DNA of 48,036 bases from Pygmaiobacter sp. (GTDB lineage Bacteria; Bacillota; Clostridia; Oscillospirales; Ruminococcaceae). This document shows, one piece after another, positions 23,011-29,637 of this stretch. The DNA lies in the NCBI GenBank assembly GCA_028689835.1, contig JAQVCK010000005.1:1-48036 (forward strand). Direction: 5' to 3'. The notes under the pieces were generated by a model. That model was not told where the DNA came from. It did not search any database and saw only the letters and a program-made list of their open reading frames with translations. The translations under genes were made by a program, and so were the position numbers. Each line of letters opens with the position of its first letter. The stretch's first letter is position 1.

Positions 23011-23697
23011 GTGCGTTTGCTGATTGTAGAGGATGACCGAGATCTACACCGTATTCTGACAAAGCGGCTTTCCGAAGAGGGCTATGTTACGGACGATTGC
23101 TATGATGGTGAGGAGGGGCTGACCTACGCACAGGTTTTGCAATACGACTGCATTATTTTAGATATTATGCTGCCAAAGCGCGATGGAATTTCCGTCCTGC
23201 GCGAAATCCGCAAGCAGCAAAAACCACAGACGGTGCTTTTGCTAACCGCGCGAGATTCTATACAAGACAGAGTGACGGGGCTGGATGCGGGGGCGGATGA
23301 TTATCTGACAAAGCCGTTTGCCTTTGAAGAACTTTTGGCCAGACTCCGTGTGCTGCTCCGGCGCGGTACCCCGACACACGGTGCAGAGCTTATCTTGGCC
23401 GACCTTGCCATGAATGCGGCAGAGCATACGGTGCAGCGTGGAGGAAAAAGCATTGCTCTTACTTCAAAGGAGTATGCCCTGTTGGAATATTTGCTGCGCA
23501 ATCAGGGGCATATCATGACCCGCTCTCAAATTTCCGATCATGTATGGAACAACGAGTTTGAGTACGATTCCAATGTTGTGGATGTGTACATCCGCTATCT
23601 GCGCAACAAAATCGACAAGGGATTTGAGCCAAAGCTGATTCATACGATTCGTGGTTTTGGCTATGTGATGCGCGTGGAGGCGGAACATGAAGCTTAA
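23011..23697 (+). CDS. OmpR/PhoB-family response regulator of TCS2
   Basis: 228 residues. I choose GTG 23011 rather than GTG 23002: AAAGGAG ends at 23000, giving a 10-bp spacing to 23011 but only 1 bp to 23002, and MRLLIVEDD is the normal start of the receiver domain. Phosphoacceptor D51 (IILDIMLPKRDG), Thr in LLLTAR, Lys in TKPF; C-terminal winged helix with SNVVDVYIRYLRNKID and IRGFGYVMR. It resembles regulators of the CopR/QseB type. The likely target is TTTCATG-N3-TTCTCAT (inference). It overlaps the kinase gene. Confidence 0.93.
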   Translation: MRLLIVEDDRDLHRILTKRLSEEGYVTDDCYDGEEGLTYAQVLQYDCIILDIMLPKRDGISVLREIRKQQKPQTVLLLTARDSIQDRVTGLDAGADDYLTKPFAFEELLARLRVLLRRGTPTHGAELILADLAMNAAEHTVQRGGKSIALTSKEYALLEYLLRNQGHIMTRSQISDHVWNNEFEYDSNVVDVYIRYLRNKIDKGFEPKLIHTIRGFGYVMRVEAEHEA

Positions 23698-25042
23698 AAT
23701 CAGGACGCGCATTATGCTGCTGTATCTGCTGCTTTCGGCAGTGCTGTTGGCGGTGCTGCTGCCTGTGGTATATGCCTCGGTTTCGGTATCCCTTAAGCGC
23801 AGCATGGAGTCGGAATTGCAAATCGAGGCATCCAAACTGATTACCTCGGCAGAGGTGGAGGATGGAACCCTGGCGATTTCCTCTGTCGCAGATGTAGACA
23901 TTGATCGTGGCGTTGAAATCGGGATTTTTTGCGATGGACAGATGGTATACGCCAACACCGCAAGCACATTGGCACAGGCCGAATGGATGTTGACGGCTTC
24001 GGGGGACCATAGCGGCTCGGAAATCGATCGCGGAGGTCAAAGTTGGATGGTTGTGCGTCAGGAATTTGCCCTTGAAAATCAAACAGCGATTGTCGTTGCG
24101 GCCTGCTCCATGGCTTCGGTGCAAGATTCCATGCAGGATCTACTGTTGCTTTTGCTGGGGCTTGCGCCACTGTTTCTTGGCATATCAGCGGCGGGCGCGG
24201 TGTTTCTTGCCCATCGTGCCCTGCGCCCAATTACCGATATTACCAAAACCGCGCTGCAAATCGGCGCGGGTGATTTGACGCAGCGTATTCCTCAGCTCGA
24301 AACCCGCGATGAAGTTGGCGAGTTGACCTTGGCCTTTAATCAAATGCTCGATAATGTTGAGGCATCGTTCCAAAGGGAACGGCAGTTCTCCTCGGATGCT
24401 TCCCATGAGCTGCGCACCCCGGTTGCTGTCATTACGGCCTGCGCGGAAGATGCACTGACGGAAAACCAAACGCCTCGCACGACAGAGAACCTGCACTCCA
24501 TTCAAAAAGAAAGTGAACGCATGGGACGGATTATTTCCCAGCTGCTTACGCTCACGCGCGGCTATGAAGGACGCTATCGCATTGAAAAGGATTTTTTCTC
24601 AATGATGGAAATGGTGGATTCTGTGATGGACGAGCTTGCAGACGAAGCGCAAACAGCCGAGATTGAGCTGTGCAATCATGTGCCGGAAGATTTTCTTCTC
24701 GTTGCAGACCAAAGCCTGATGACCGCACTGTTTATGAATCTCATTGGAAATGCCATCAAATATGGCTGCGTGGGCGGCCATGTGTGGGTATCGGCCAAGC
24801 AGGAAAATGCAATGGTCGAGATTCGAGTGCAGGACGATGGCGTTGGTATTGATGAAAAAGATTTGCCCCATGTGTTTGAACGGTTTTATCGTGCCGATAA
24901 AGCACGGGACCGCAGCGGCAGCGGGCTGGGGCTCGCCATCGTCAAGTGGATCGTAGACATTCATGATGGGAGAATATGGGCGGAAAACACAATGGGACAG
25001 GGCAGTTGCTTTGTTGTAACAATGAAAGTGGGAAAGGAATGA
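23687..25042 (+). CDS. Sensor histidine kinase of TCS2
   Basis: 451 residues. TM1 ~10-32, an extracellular loop of ~115 residues, TM2 ~152-175, HAMP ~178-230, H240 in SSDASHELRTPVAVIT, N box (NLIGNAIKYG), G1 (QDDGVGIDEKDLPHVFERFYRAD), G2 (GSGLGLAIVKWIV). Fully intact. GGAGG precedes the ATG, which lies inside the regulator gene. Its stop overlaps the KTR copy 2 start (ATGA). The sensor loop shows no named fold. Confidence 0.92.
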   Translation: MKLKIRTRIMLLYLLLSAVLLAVLLPVVYASVSVSLKRSMESELQIEASKLITSAEVEDGTLAISSVADVDIDRGVEIGIFCDGQMVYANTASTLAQAEWMLTASGDHSGSEIDRGGQSWMVVRQEFALENQTAIVVAACSMASVQDSMQDLLLLLLGLAPLFLGISAAGAVFLAHRALRPITDITKTALQIGAGDLTQRIPQLETRDEVGELTLAFNQMLDNVEASFQRERQFSSDASHELRTPVAVITACAEDALTENQTPRTTENLHSIQKESERMGRIISQLLTLTRGYEGRYRIEKDFFSMMEMVDSVMDELADEAQTAEIELCNHVPEDFLLVADQSLMTALFMNLIGNAIKYGCVGGHVWVSAKQENAMVEIRVQDDGVGIDEKDLPHVFERFYRADKARDRSGSGLGLAIVKWIVDIHDGRIWAENTMGQGSCFVVTMKVGKE

Positions 25043-25227
25043 GGAAAACGACTGAAAAAGAAAGCCGCTGGGTGCGGTGCCCAAACTGCGGGAATAAGAC
25101 ACGTATCAAGGTATATGAAGAATCCGTTTTACTCAATTTTCCACTATTTTGCCCACGATGCCACAAAGAGCACCTTATCAATATCATAGAGTTGAAAATG
25201 ACAATCAGCAAAGAGCCAGACGCTTAA
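25039..25227 (+). CDS. Cysteine-rich KTR protein, copy 2
   Basis: 62 residues, started by ATGA overlap with the TCS2 kinase gene. Two Cys pairs (RCPNCGNKT and FCPRCHKEH) and the same end (LINIIELKMTISKEPDA against FIINVIQFKMTVDKEIDN in copy 1). The two copies share about half of their residues, so they are old paralogues or came with separate cargo modules. It is also followed by a CCTGCA...TGCAGG terminator. Confidence 0.8.
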   Translation: MRKTTEKESRWVRCPNCGNKTRIKVYEESVLLNFPLFCPRCHKEHLINIIELKMTISKEPDA

Positions 25228-25232
25228 AGCGC

Positions 25233-25285
25233 AGAGCCTGCATTCCGTGTTGGTAAAGACACGATATGCAGGCTCTTTCTCTTTG
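25233..25285 (+). terminator. Terminator after KTR copy 2
   Basis: AGAGCCTGCA...CGTGT pairs with ACACG...TGCAGGCTCT, followed by TTCTCTTTG. Confidence 0.85.
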
Positions 25286-25294
25286 TTATGTACT

Positions 25295-25645
25295 TTATTC
25301 AACAGATGTGGAAGTTTCATTTCGCATGGCATCCAACGCGGCTCTACAAATTTTCAAGAGCAATGCGGCTTCTTTATCGTTGCATTGCGCAATTTCGCGT
25401 TGTAGTTGCTGCTGCAATGTGCTGCCGTGGGTAACTTCTGGATAAAAGATTTCATTGGCGTCGATGCGCAACGCGCGAACTACGGGATAAAGCGTATCGA
25501 GCCTTGCGTTTCCTCGAAAATTTTCCATGTCCAGGATGGTGTGCGGATTTATGCCAGCCTCAGCGGCCAGTTTCTCCTGTGTAAGGCCGGATTCTGTTCG
25601 AGCCTTTTGTATCACTCTGCATAAAGATGTCAAGTGTTCCTCCAT
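25295..25645 (-). CDS. XRE-family HTH regulator, 116 aa
   Basis: N-terminal HTH at ~6-62 (LCRVIQKARTESGLTQEKLAAEAGINPHTILDMEN) followed by a helical C-terminal part (QQQLQREIAQCNDKEAALLLKICRAALDAM). This is the type that guards ICE excision genes, divergent from the leader of the sigma/xis/int block. The AAGTTATAACTT palindrome in the shared promoter region may be its operator. Confidence 0.88.
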   Translation of the reverse strand: MEEHLTSLCRVIQKARTESGLTQEKLAAEAGINPHTILDMENFRGNARLDTLYPVVRALRIDANEIFYPEVTHGSTLQQQLQREIAQCNDKEAALLLKICRAALDAMRNETSTSVE

Positions 25646-25703
25646 TATATTTCACCTCGACATAATTTTACAGCGCCGCATGAGATTAATGAATGCAATA
25701 CAG

Positions 25704-25745
25704 CTGACACGATATGTAAGTTATAACTTATATAATGACGGAGGA
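25704..25745 (+). promoter_or_regulatory. Promoter and palindrome for the ICE regulatory/excision block
   Basis: TATAAT at 25731-25736 with AAGTTATAACTT, a perfect 12-bp palindrome, just upstream at 25718-25729, and a GGAGGA site at 25740-25745. CTGACA at 25704 is 21 bp from the -10, too far for a good -35, so the promoter may need an activator or be repressed at the palindrome. Confidence 0.5.
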
Positions 25746-25758
25746 AAGTAGCTGTGAT

Positions 25759-25782
25759 ATGCCAATATGTGCGGTATCATGA
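25759..25782 (+). CDS. Possible leader peptide, 7 aa
   Basis: ATG CCA ATA TGT GCG GTA TCA TGA (MPICAVS) 13 bp after GGAGGA and ~75 bp before a large terminator hairpin. Such a short ORF before an attenuator is the layout used for ribosome-stalling control in resistance genes and in Tn916 relatives. The evidence is position only. Confidence 0.3.
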   Translation: MPICAVS

Positions 25783-25857
25783 AAAAACAGGATTGATTTG
25801 CATTTTTACTCCATGCGTCTACGCAATCACCCTTTGAATGTGAGTTAAAGCTTATAT

Positions 25858-25922
25858 CAGGAAAAAATGGCTGGCAGCTTCTATTCTTACGAGTAGAATT
25901 TGGCAGCTATTCCTGTTTTTTT
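25858..25922 (+). terminator. Attenuator-like terminator before the sigma-like gene
   Basis: CAGGAA...AATGGCTG and CTATTC pair with GAGTAG and CAGCTATTCCTG around a TTAC loop, followed by TTTTTTT. It stands in the leader, upstream of every gene of the regulatory block, so read-through would decide expression of the sigma-like, xis and int genes. Confidence 0.7.
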
Positions 25923-25931
25923 GAAAAAGTA

Positions 25932-25989
25932 GTTCAGATTTTCCTCGTTCTCGGTTCCTTTGTTATCAGGGGCCGAAAAATGAGGACAA
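25932..25989 (+). repeat. 58-bp leader repeat, copy A
   Basis: Runs from GTTCAGATTTT through GGTTCCTTTGT to GAAAAATGAGGACAA. A second copy with about 80% identity lies at 26768-26826. Copy A precedes the sigma-like gene; after it comes GAGCG...CGCT then TTCTTTTTT (26028-26053), which can fold as a second attenuator. Confidence 0.7.
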
Positions 25990-26083
25990 ATCAAAAGCAG
26001 CAAAAACATCTGCGGATACCACAGGCAAGAGCGCCGCCTTCGCTTTCTTTTTTCTACTCGAAAATTGAAAGTGAGGCAACAAT

Positions 26084-26518
26084 ATGACTATTTATGACAT
26101 TCTTTTTGATATGGCCGCTGTGCCCAAGAAAAACCCGGACAAAAAGCCCAGCCGGAGTGCGGCGCAATTCATTGACTACATGAACCGTAGAATCGAATGG
26201 AGCGCCAGCAATTATATTCGAGAACACAACCGTACTCACAGTCGGGAGCAATTTTTGAGCCCTGATATGGATGATGTCGTAGAACAAGAAACCGACGACG
26301 CCGTCGAGATGATTGAAAGGATCGAAACCATGGTTGCAATTATGAATGAAGTCGCACAGCTGAAAAAGGGAGAGCAGAAAGTGTATGTCTGCCTGTATCA
26401 GCTGGATTGGAATGTATCCAAAACGGCGCGCGTTATGGGGTGCAGCGAATCGTATGTGTGCCGCCTGAACCGCGAGGTAATCCGTAAATTAGGGCTTGCG
26501 TTAAAGGATAGTGAATGA
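26084..26518 (+). CDS. Sigma-70-like (Tn916 Orf7-type) regulator
   Basis: 144 residues. The C-terminal part (LKKGEQKVYVCLYQLDWNVSKTARVMGCSESYVCRLNREVIRKLG) is a sigma region 4-type helix-turn-helix, as in Orf7 of Tn916, which drives excision genes. The N-terminal half is helical and acidic with no region 2. GTGAGG precedes the ATG. Its stop overlaps the next gene. Possible targets are promoters within the two 58-bp leader repeats (inference). Confidence 0.8.
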   Translation: MTIYDILFDMAAVPKKNPDKKPSRSAAQFIDYMNRRIEWSASNYIREHNRTHSREQFLSPDMDDVVEQETDDAVEMIERIETMVAIMNEVAQLKKGEQKVYVCLYQLDWNVSKTARVMGCSESYVCRLNREVIRKLGLALKDSE

Positions 26519-26519
26519 T

Positions 26520-26738
26520 ATGCGGGAAATTGAAGTGCTGCTTGCACTGGCTAAAAGCCATGACGATGCGGCTATGATGGAATTGGCTTCCCGGTTCGCC
26601 AGAAAGATGATTTGGGAGTGCAAGCGCTTTGGGCATGGCACCGATGAAGATATGCAAGCGCACCTGCTATTGAAGTTTATCGAAGCGGTTTATAGCTACC
26701 GTCCAAAGCCGTTTTCCAAAAAGAAAAAGAAGCGCTAA
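26520..26738 (+). CDS. Orf8-like helix-turn-helix protein of the ICE
   Basis: 72 residues from ATG 26520 (AAAGGA 11 bp upstream; GTG 26511 would be only 2 bp from it). MREIEVLLALAKSHDDAAMMELASRF...TDEDMQAHLLLKFIEAVYSY, then a Lys-rich tail. It matches the small HTH-domain proteins that follow Orf7-type genes in Tn916 relatives. It likely acts with the sigma-like protein. It is followed by an A/T-rich inverted repeat (AAAAATATTT/AAAATATTTTT) at 26738-26761. Confidence 0.75.
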   Translation: MREIEVLLALAKSHDDAAMMELASRFARKMIWECKRFGHGTDEDMQAHLLLKFIEAVYSYRPKPFSKKKKKR

Positions 26739-27126
26739 AAAATATTTCAAAAAATATTTTTAATTTTGGTTCAGATTTTTGCTTCTGCGGGTTCCTTTGT
26801 ATATAGAGGGCGGAAAAAGAGGACAAGCCTCTGTACCCCTCTACAAAGTGAATAGCGTCCATGCAGTACCGCTTTGGGGAAGCAGCGCCATGATTCATCT
26901 GTAAAGGTGTGAGCGTGCCAAGAAGCGAGAAAACGGTATACGAGGCCGAAAGGCTTTGTATGGCACAGCGCCGGAACGGGAATGCCTGCTCGGATCTGCA
27001 TTGGGAGAGAAACGCAAAAAGCCTGCAACCATTTCATTATGGCGGCAGACCATGCGACGGAGAGCTACACAGCTTTCCGCCGTATGGATGTACCGCTATA
27101 CATTATAAAAGTCAGGAGGAAAAGTT
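26739..27126 (+). other. 388-bp gap with leader repeat copy B; one doubtful ORF
   Basis: Holds the A/T-rich inverted repeat, leader repeat copy B (26768-26826) and then ~300 bp of sequence. A GTG-started 73-codon frame at 26909-27130 (SVPRSEKTVYEAERLCMAQRRNGNAC...) has AAAGG in front, but its composition is unconvincing and it matches nothing I know. A second overlapping frame exists at 26982-27275. More likely this is a structured leader. Confidence 0.4.
26768..26826 (+). repeat. 58-bp leader repeat, copy B
   Basis: GTTCAGATTTTT...GGGTTCCTTTGT...GGAAAAAGAGGACAA, aligned with copy A over its whole length with two short gaps. It precedes the DUF6075-xis-int block. Confidence 0.7.
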
Positions 27127-27510
27127 ATGAGTATTCGTTTCAGCGACAGAGATCACTTGAAATTTTACGAAACCTGCATGGCAAAGAGCCGGGTCAGGGA
27201 TGCCTACCATCAGGCGCTTTTTTACACGATGGGCATTTCGCCGGATGCGCGCAGGAGCGTATCTGCATGGTTTGATTTTGCAGAAGACCAAATCAAGCCG
27301 GAGGCATTGGAGCAGGGCTGGCAGACGGGCGGCTCCGCGCGCTTGACCCGCCTTGCATTTAATTTGTGGAACGGTTTTGATGACGGCCACAGCACGCCCT
27401 ACGACCTTTTTGACTGCGGCTATGCCGAGTTTATGCTGGAGGGCATCAAACTGAGCTACCCGGAGTTTTGCCATGTGCTGGATGTGCCGCAGGAAGAACC
27501 GAAGCTGTAA
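27127..27510 (+). CDS. DUF6075-family protein
   Basis: 127 residues; AGGAGG 9 bp before the ATG. Recognisable blocks: FYETCMAKSRVRDAYHQALFYTMGISPDARR, QGWQTGGSARLTRLAFNLWNG and STPYDLFDCGYAEFMLEGIKLSYPE. The family is restricted to Firmicutes mobile elements and sits in front of excisionase and integrase genes. Soluble, function unknown. Confidence 0.75.
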   Translation: MSIRFSDRDHLKFYETCMAKSRVRDAYHQALFYTMGISPDARRSVSAWFDFAEDQIKPEALEQGWQTGGSARLTRLAFNLWNGFDDGHSTPYDLFDCGYAEFMLEGIKLSYPEFCHVLDVPQEEPKL

Positions 27511-27548
27511 TCTGCTTTATAGTTGAACAGAAATAGGAGGAATGAATT

Positions 27549-27827
27549 TTGCAACCAAAAGGAATATCAAAAAGGGATGTTTTCAGAAAATACCCGGATG
27601 TGGTGGACATCCACCAGCTTTGCGAGATGCTGGGCGGCAAGAAAACGATGTGTACCAAAACAGCGTATCGCCTGCTGCAATCCGGGCATATTCGGAGTTT
27701 TCGCATTGGCCGTGCTTATCGGATTCCGAAAATCTATGTAATCCAATATCTGTTCGGCACAGCGGAAAATGAAGAGGAAGTCAAGGCTGTCGAAGAGGAC
27801 AATGACAGCGTGGAAAGCCAACTCTAA
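27549..27827 (+). CDS. xis: Excisionase-like winged-helix protein
   Basis: 92 residues starting with TTG 27549; TAGGAGG at 27534-27540 with an 8-bp spacing decides this unusual start. Residues ~15-65 (DVVDIHQLCEMLGGKKTMCTKTAYRLLQSGHIRSFRIGRAYRIPKIYVIQYL) are a MerR/Xis-type DNA-binding domain, and the tail is acidic. It directs the integrase toward excision. Its place just before int is the standard one. Confidence 0.85.
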   Translation: MQPKGISKRDVFRKYPDVVDIHQLCEMLGGKKTMCTKTAYRLLQSGHIRSFRIGRAYRIPKIYVIQYLFGTAENEEEVKAVEEDNDSVESQL

Positions 27828-27891
27828 ATAAGGTATGCTCTATTTGTTGGAGCACATTTGATGGCCTGAAAAAAGAAAGGAGCAGCGGACA

Positions 27892-29196
27892 ATGAAAACA
27901 AAGGTAACAGGCTATCTGACCGAAAAACGAAATTTGTATTATGTGGTGCTGAATTACCCGCCTGAAAACGGAGAACGGCAACGAAAATGGCTGAGTACCG
28001 GCCTTGACACAAAGCACAATAAGACACAGGCAAATGCTCTTTTGAAGCAGATGCTGCGTGATGCCAATGCCGGGGAGGATGTTCACGGCGTGATGGAACG
28101 GAAAGCCGCGCCGCAGGGCACGGTGGAAAGCACCGACCCACGCCCAGATATGCTCTTTTCCGACTATCTGCTGTTCTGGCTGGACTGGAAGCGCACCACA
28201 TGGGAGGCAATTACCTATGAAGCGTATGACCGGGCGGTCAAAAACAGAATTGCTCCTTACTTTGCGGAGCGGAAAATAAGGCTGAATACCATAACAGCAA
28301 TCGACATCCAACGGTTTTACAGCTATTGCATCAACGTGCGCGGCAACAAAGGCAGCACGGCCATCCACTTTCACGCTAATATTCGCAAGGCACTGGCAGA
28401 TGCTGTCAAAATCAAACTGCTGCCTTATAACCCGGCTGTGGATGTGGAACGCCCTAAACTCGACAATTTTGTATCTACTTATTATAATGCGGAGGAGCTT
28501 ATGGAAATGCTGCCCTTGTTTGCAGGGACGAAAATGGAACTGCCCGTAATGCTTACCGCCTACTACGGTTTGCGCCGGAGCGAAACGATTGGCCTGAAAT
28601 GGTCGGCCATCGACTTTCAAAACCGAACAATTACCATCAGCCATACTTTGGAGGTGGTTACGCTGAACGGAAAAGTGGAAATCATCGAGAAAGACCGCAC
28701 CAAAAACAAATCCAGCTTTCGCAGCCTGCCACTGATTCCGGTAATCGAAGATCTTTTACTGCAAGCAAAAAAGCAGCAAAAAGAAAACCAAAAGCTCTGC
28801 GGAAGAAGTTACAACCGAAAGTTTTTGGAGTATGTATGTGTGGATGAGCAGGGAAACATCGTCAGCCCGGACTATGTATCAGCGCAGTTTCACCGTGTGC
28901 TGAAGCAGAACGGCAAAAAGATGATTCGGTTTCACGATCTGCGCCATTCTTGCGCAAGTCTGTTGCTTGCGAACGGAGTTTCTTTGAAAGAAATTCAAGT
29001 ATGGCTGGGGCATTCTAACTACTCCACCACGGCCAACATCTATGCCCACTTGGATGTGAGCAGTAAGCAGAATGCGGCAGACACGATTGCAGGCTGTCTG
29101 ATGACACAGCCGGCAGACGAAAGGGATTGGCCTGTTGTGCAAAAAAACGCACAACAGCAAGCAAAAAAGAAAAATCCCAAGCGCAAAAGCGCTTGA
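27892..29196 (+). CDS. int: Tyrosine integrase of the ICE (Tn916 Int-like)
   Basis: 434 residues. N-terminal arm-binding domain, SAM-like core-binding domain (~87-180), catalytic domain with R228 (YYGLRRSE), H348-x-x-R351 (HDLRHSC), H374 (WLGHS) and nucleophile Y384 (IYAHL), all present, so it should be active. AAAGGAGC precedes the ATG. The 3' end overlaps the terminator of the tRNA-Leu gene on the other strand. It would integrate the element at the tRNA-Leu(CAA) core discussed at 29404-29433. Confidence 0.95.
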   Translation: MKTKVTGYLTEKRNLYYVVLNYPPENGERQRKWLSTGLDTKHNKTQANALLKQMLRDANAGEDVHGVMERKAAPQGTVESTDPRPDMLFSDYLLFWLDWKRTTWEAITYEAYDRAVKNRIAPYFAERKIRLNTITAIDIQRFYSYCINVRGNKGSTAIHFHANIRKALADAVKIKLLPYNPAVDVERPKLDNFVSTYYNAEELMEMLPLFAGTKMELPVMLTAYYGLRRSETIGLKWSAIDFQNRTITISHTLEVVTLNGKVEIIEKDRTKNKSSFRSLPLIPVIEDLLLQAKKQQKENQKLCGRSYNRKFLEYVCVDEQGNIVSPDYVSAQFHRVLKQNGKKMIRFHDLRHSCASLLLANGVSLKEIQVWLGHSNYSTTANIYAHLDVSSKQNAADTIAGCLMTQPADERDWPVVQKNAQQQAKKKNPKRKSA

Positions 29197-29200
29197 GATT
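29167..29200 (-). terminator. Terminator of tRNA-Leu, inside the int 3' end
   Basis: On the minus strand AATCTCAAGCGC-TTTT-GCGCTTGGGATT, then TTTCTTTTTT, starting 2 bp after the CCA end. Confidence 0.85.
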
Positions 29201-29202
29201 TC

Positions 29203-29289
29203 TGGTGCCGCTGGTGGGGGTCGAACCCACACGATGTTACCATCAATGGATTTTGAGTCCATCTCGTCTGCCAATTCCAACACAGCGGC
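29203..29289 (-). tRNA. tRNA-Leu(CAA), intact, CCA encoded
   Basis: 87 nt with full class II cloverleaf: acceptor GCCGCTG/CAGCGGC, D arm with GGAATTGGCAGACG, anticodon stem ATGGA/TCCAT around CTCAAAA (anticodon CAA), long variable arm (GATGGTAACATC), T arm GTGGG-TTCGACC-CCCAC, CCA at 29205-29203. I see no promoter in the ~125 bp before it; the nearest one belongs to the truncated tRNA at 29459 and reads toward it. Confidence 0.96.
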
Positions 29290-29303
29290 ATATTCAGTTG
29301 TTT

Positions 29304-29354
29304 TCTGCCAAAAGTGGCAGACATTTCGGCAGACAAGCAATTTTGATGTCTGCC
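29304..29354. repeat. TCTGCC inverted repeats beside the att core
   Basis: TCTGCCA-AAAG-TGGCAGA (29304-29321) and GGCAGACA-N11-TGTCTGCC (29328-29354): four copies of TCTGCC in two inverted pairs in 51 bp. The spacing and position beside int suggest integrase or excisionase arm sites. Confidence 0.5.
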
Positions 29355-29403
29355 AAGGATTTGCGCGGTTCCAGTCGGTATGCGGGTTTGCAGAGATTCC
29401 GTT

Positions 29404-29433
29404 CTCAAAAAGCAAAGGGATTTTGAGTCCCGC
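29404..29433. other. Probable attachment-site core (ICE/chromosome junction)
   Basis: GGGA-TTTTGAG-TCCC is a 4-bp inverted repeat around a 7-bp spacer that is exactly the tRNA anticodon loop, the classical crossover shape for tyrosine recombinases. The 7-mer is repeated inverted as CTCAAAA at 29404-29410. To the left the tRNA match stops at once; to the right it is a full 5' tRNA half. Confidence 0.55.
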
Positions 29434-29459
29434 ACGTCTGCCAATTCCATCACACCGGC
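29417..29459 (-). pseudogene. Truncated tRNA-Leu(CAA), 5' half only
   Basis: GCCGGTG acceptor strand, D arm with GGAATTGGCAGACG, and GGGA-CTCAAAA-TCCC anticodon arm are normal; then the sequence leaves tRNA structure. No partner for GCCGGTG (CACCGGC) and no T arm occurs in the following 130 bp. It keeps a good promoter. It is a second locus, not a duplicate of the intact gene, since its stems differ. Confidence 0.8.
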
Positions 29460-29472
29460 GTGATGCTTGATT

Positions 29473-29501
29473 ATTATACTATCTGGCTACAAAAAATGCA
29501 A
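29473..29501 (-). promoter_or_regulatory. Promoter of the truncated tRNA-Leu
   Basis: Minus strand TTGCAT-17 bp-TATAAT, with the -10 13 bp before the first tRNA base. It points through the broken half into the intact tRNA-Leu. Confidence 0.8.
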
Positions 29502-29568
29502 GACCTTTTTTGCGCGGCGCACAAAAAAATGCAGGCCGCTTTTTGCAAGAAAAAATTTGCAAAAGGGA

Positions 29569-29622
29569 TTGACAGGTGGGGGGTGGGGGATGTAATATAA
29601 TCACATGAACAAGTGTTCATAT
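29569..29622 (+). promoter_or_regulatory. Promoter and ArsR-type operator
   Basis: TTGACA at 29569 and overlapping -10 candidates (TAATAT/TATAAT) at 29593-29601. ATGAACA-AG-TGTTCAT at 29605-29620 is a perfect inverted repeat typical of CadC/CzrA/SmtB-class metal sensors and covers the transcription start, so the regulator should repress its own operon. Confidence 0.8.
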
Positions 29623-29637
29623 GATTGGAGGTGCGAA

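Noticed and set aside
26909..27130. 73-codon GTG-started gene before DUF6075
   Set aside because: A weak ribosome site, competing frame and no recognisable family; kept only as a note in the gap entry.
29127..29470. Plus-strand frames of 99 and 111 codons across the tRNA-Leu region (with GVEPTRCYH and SPSRLPIP-like text)
   Set aside because: These are the well-known false proteins that come from translating the antisense of tRNA-Leu genes.
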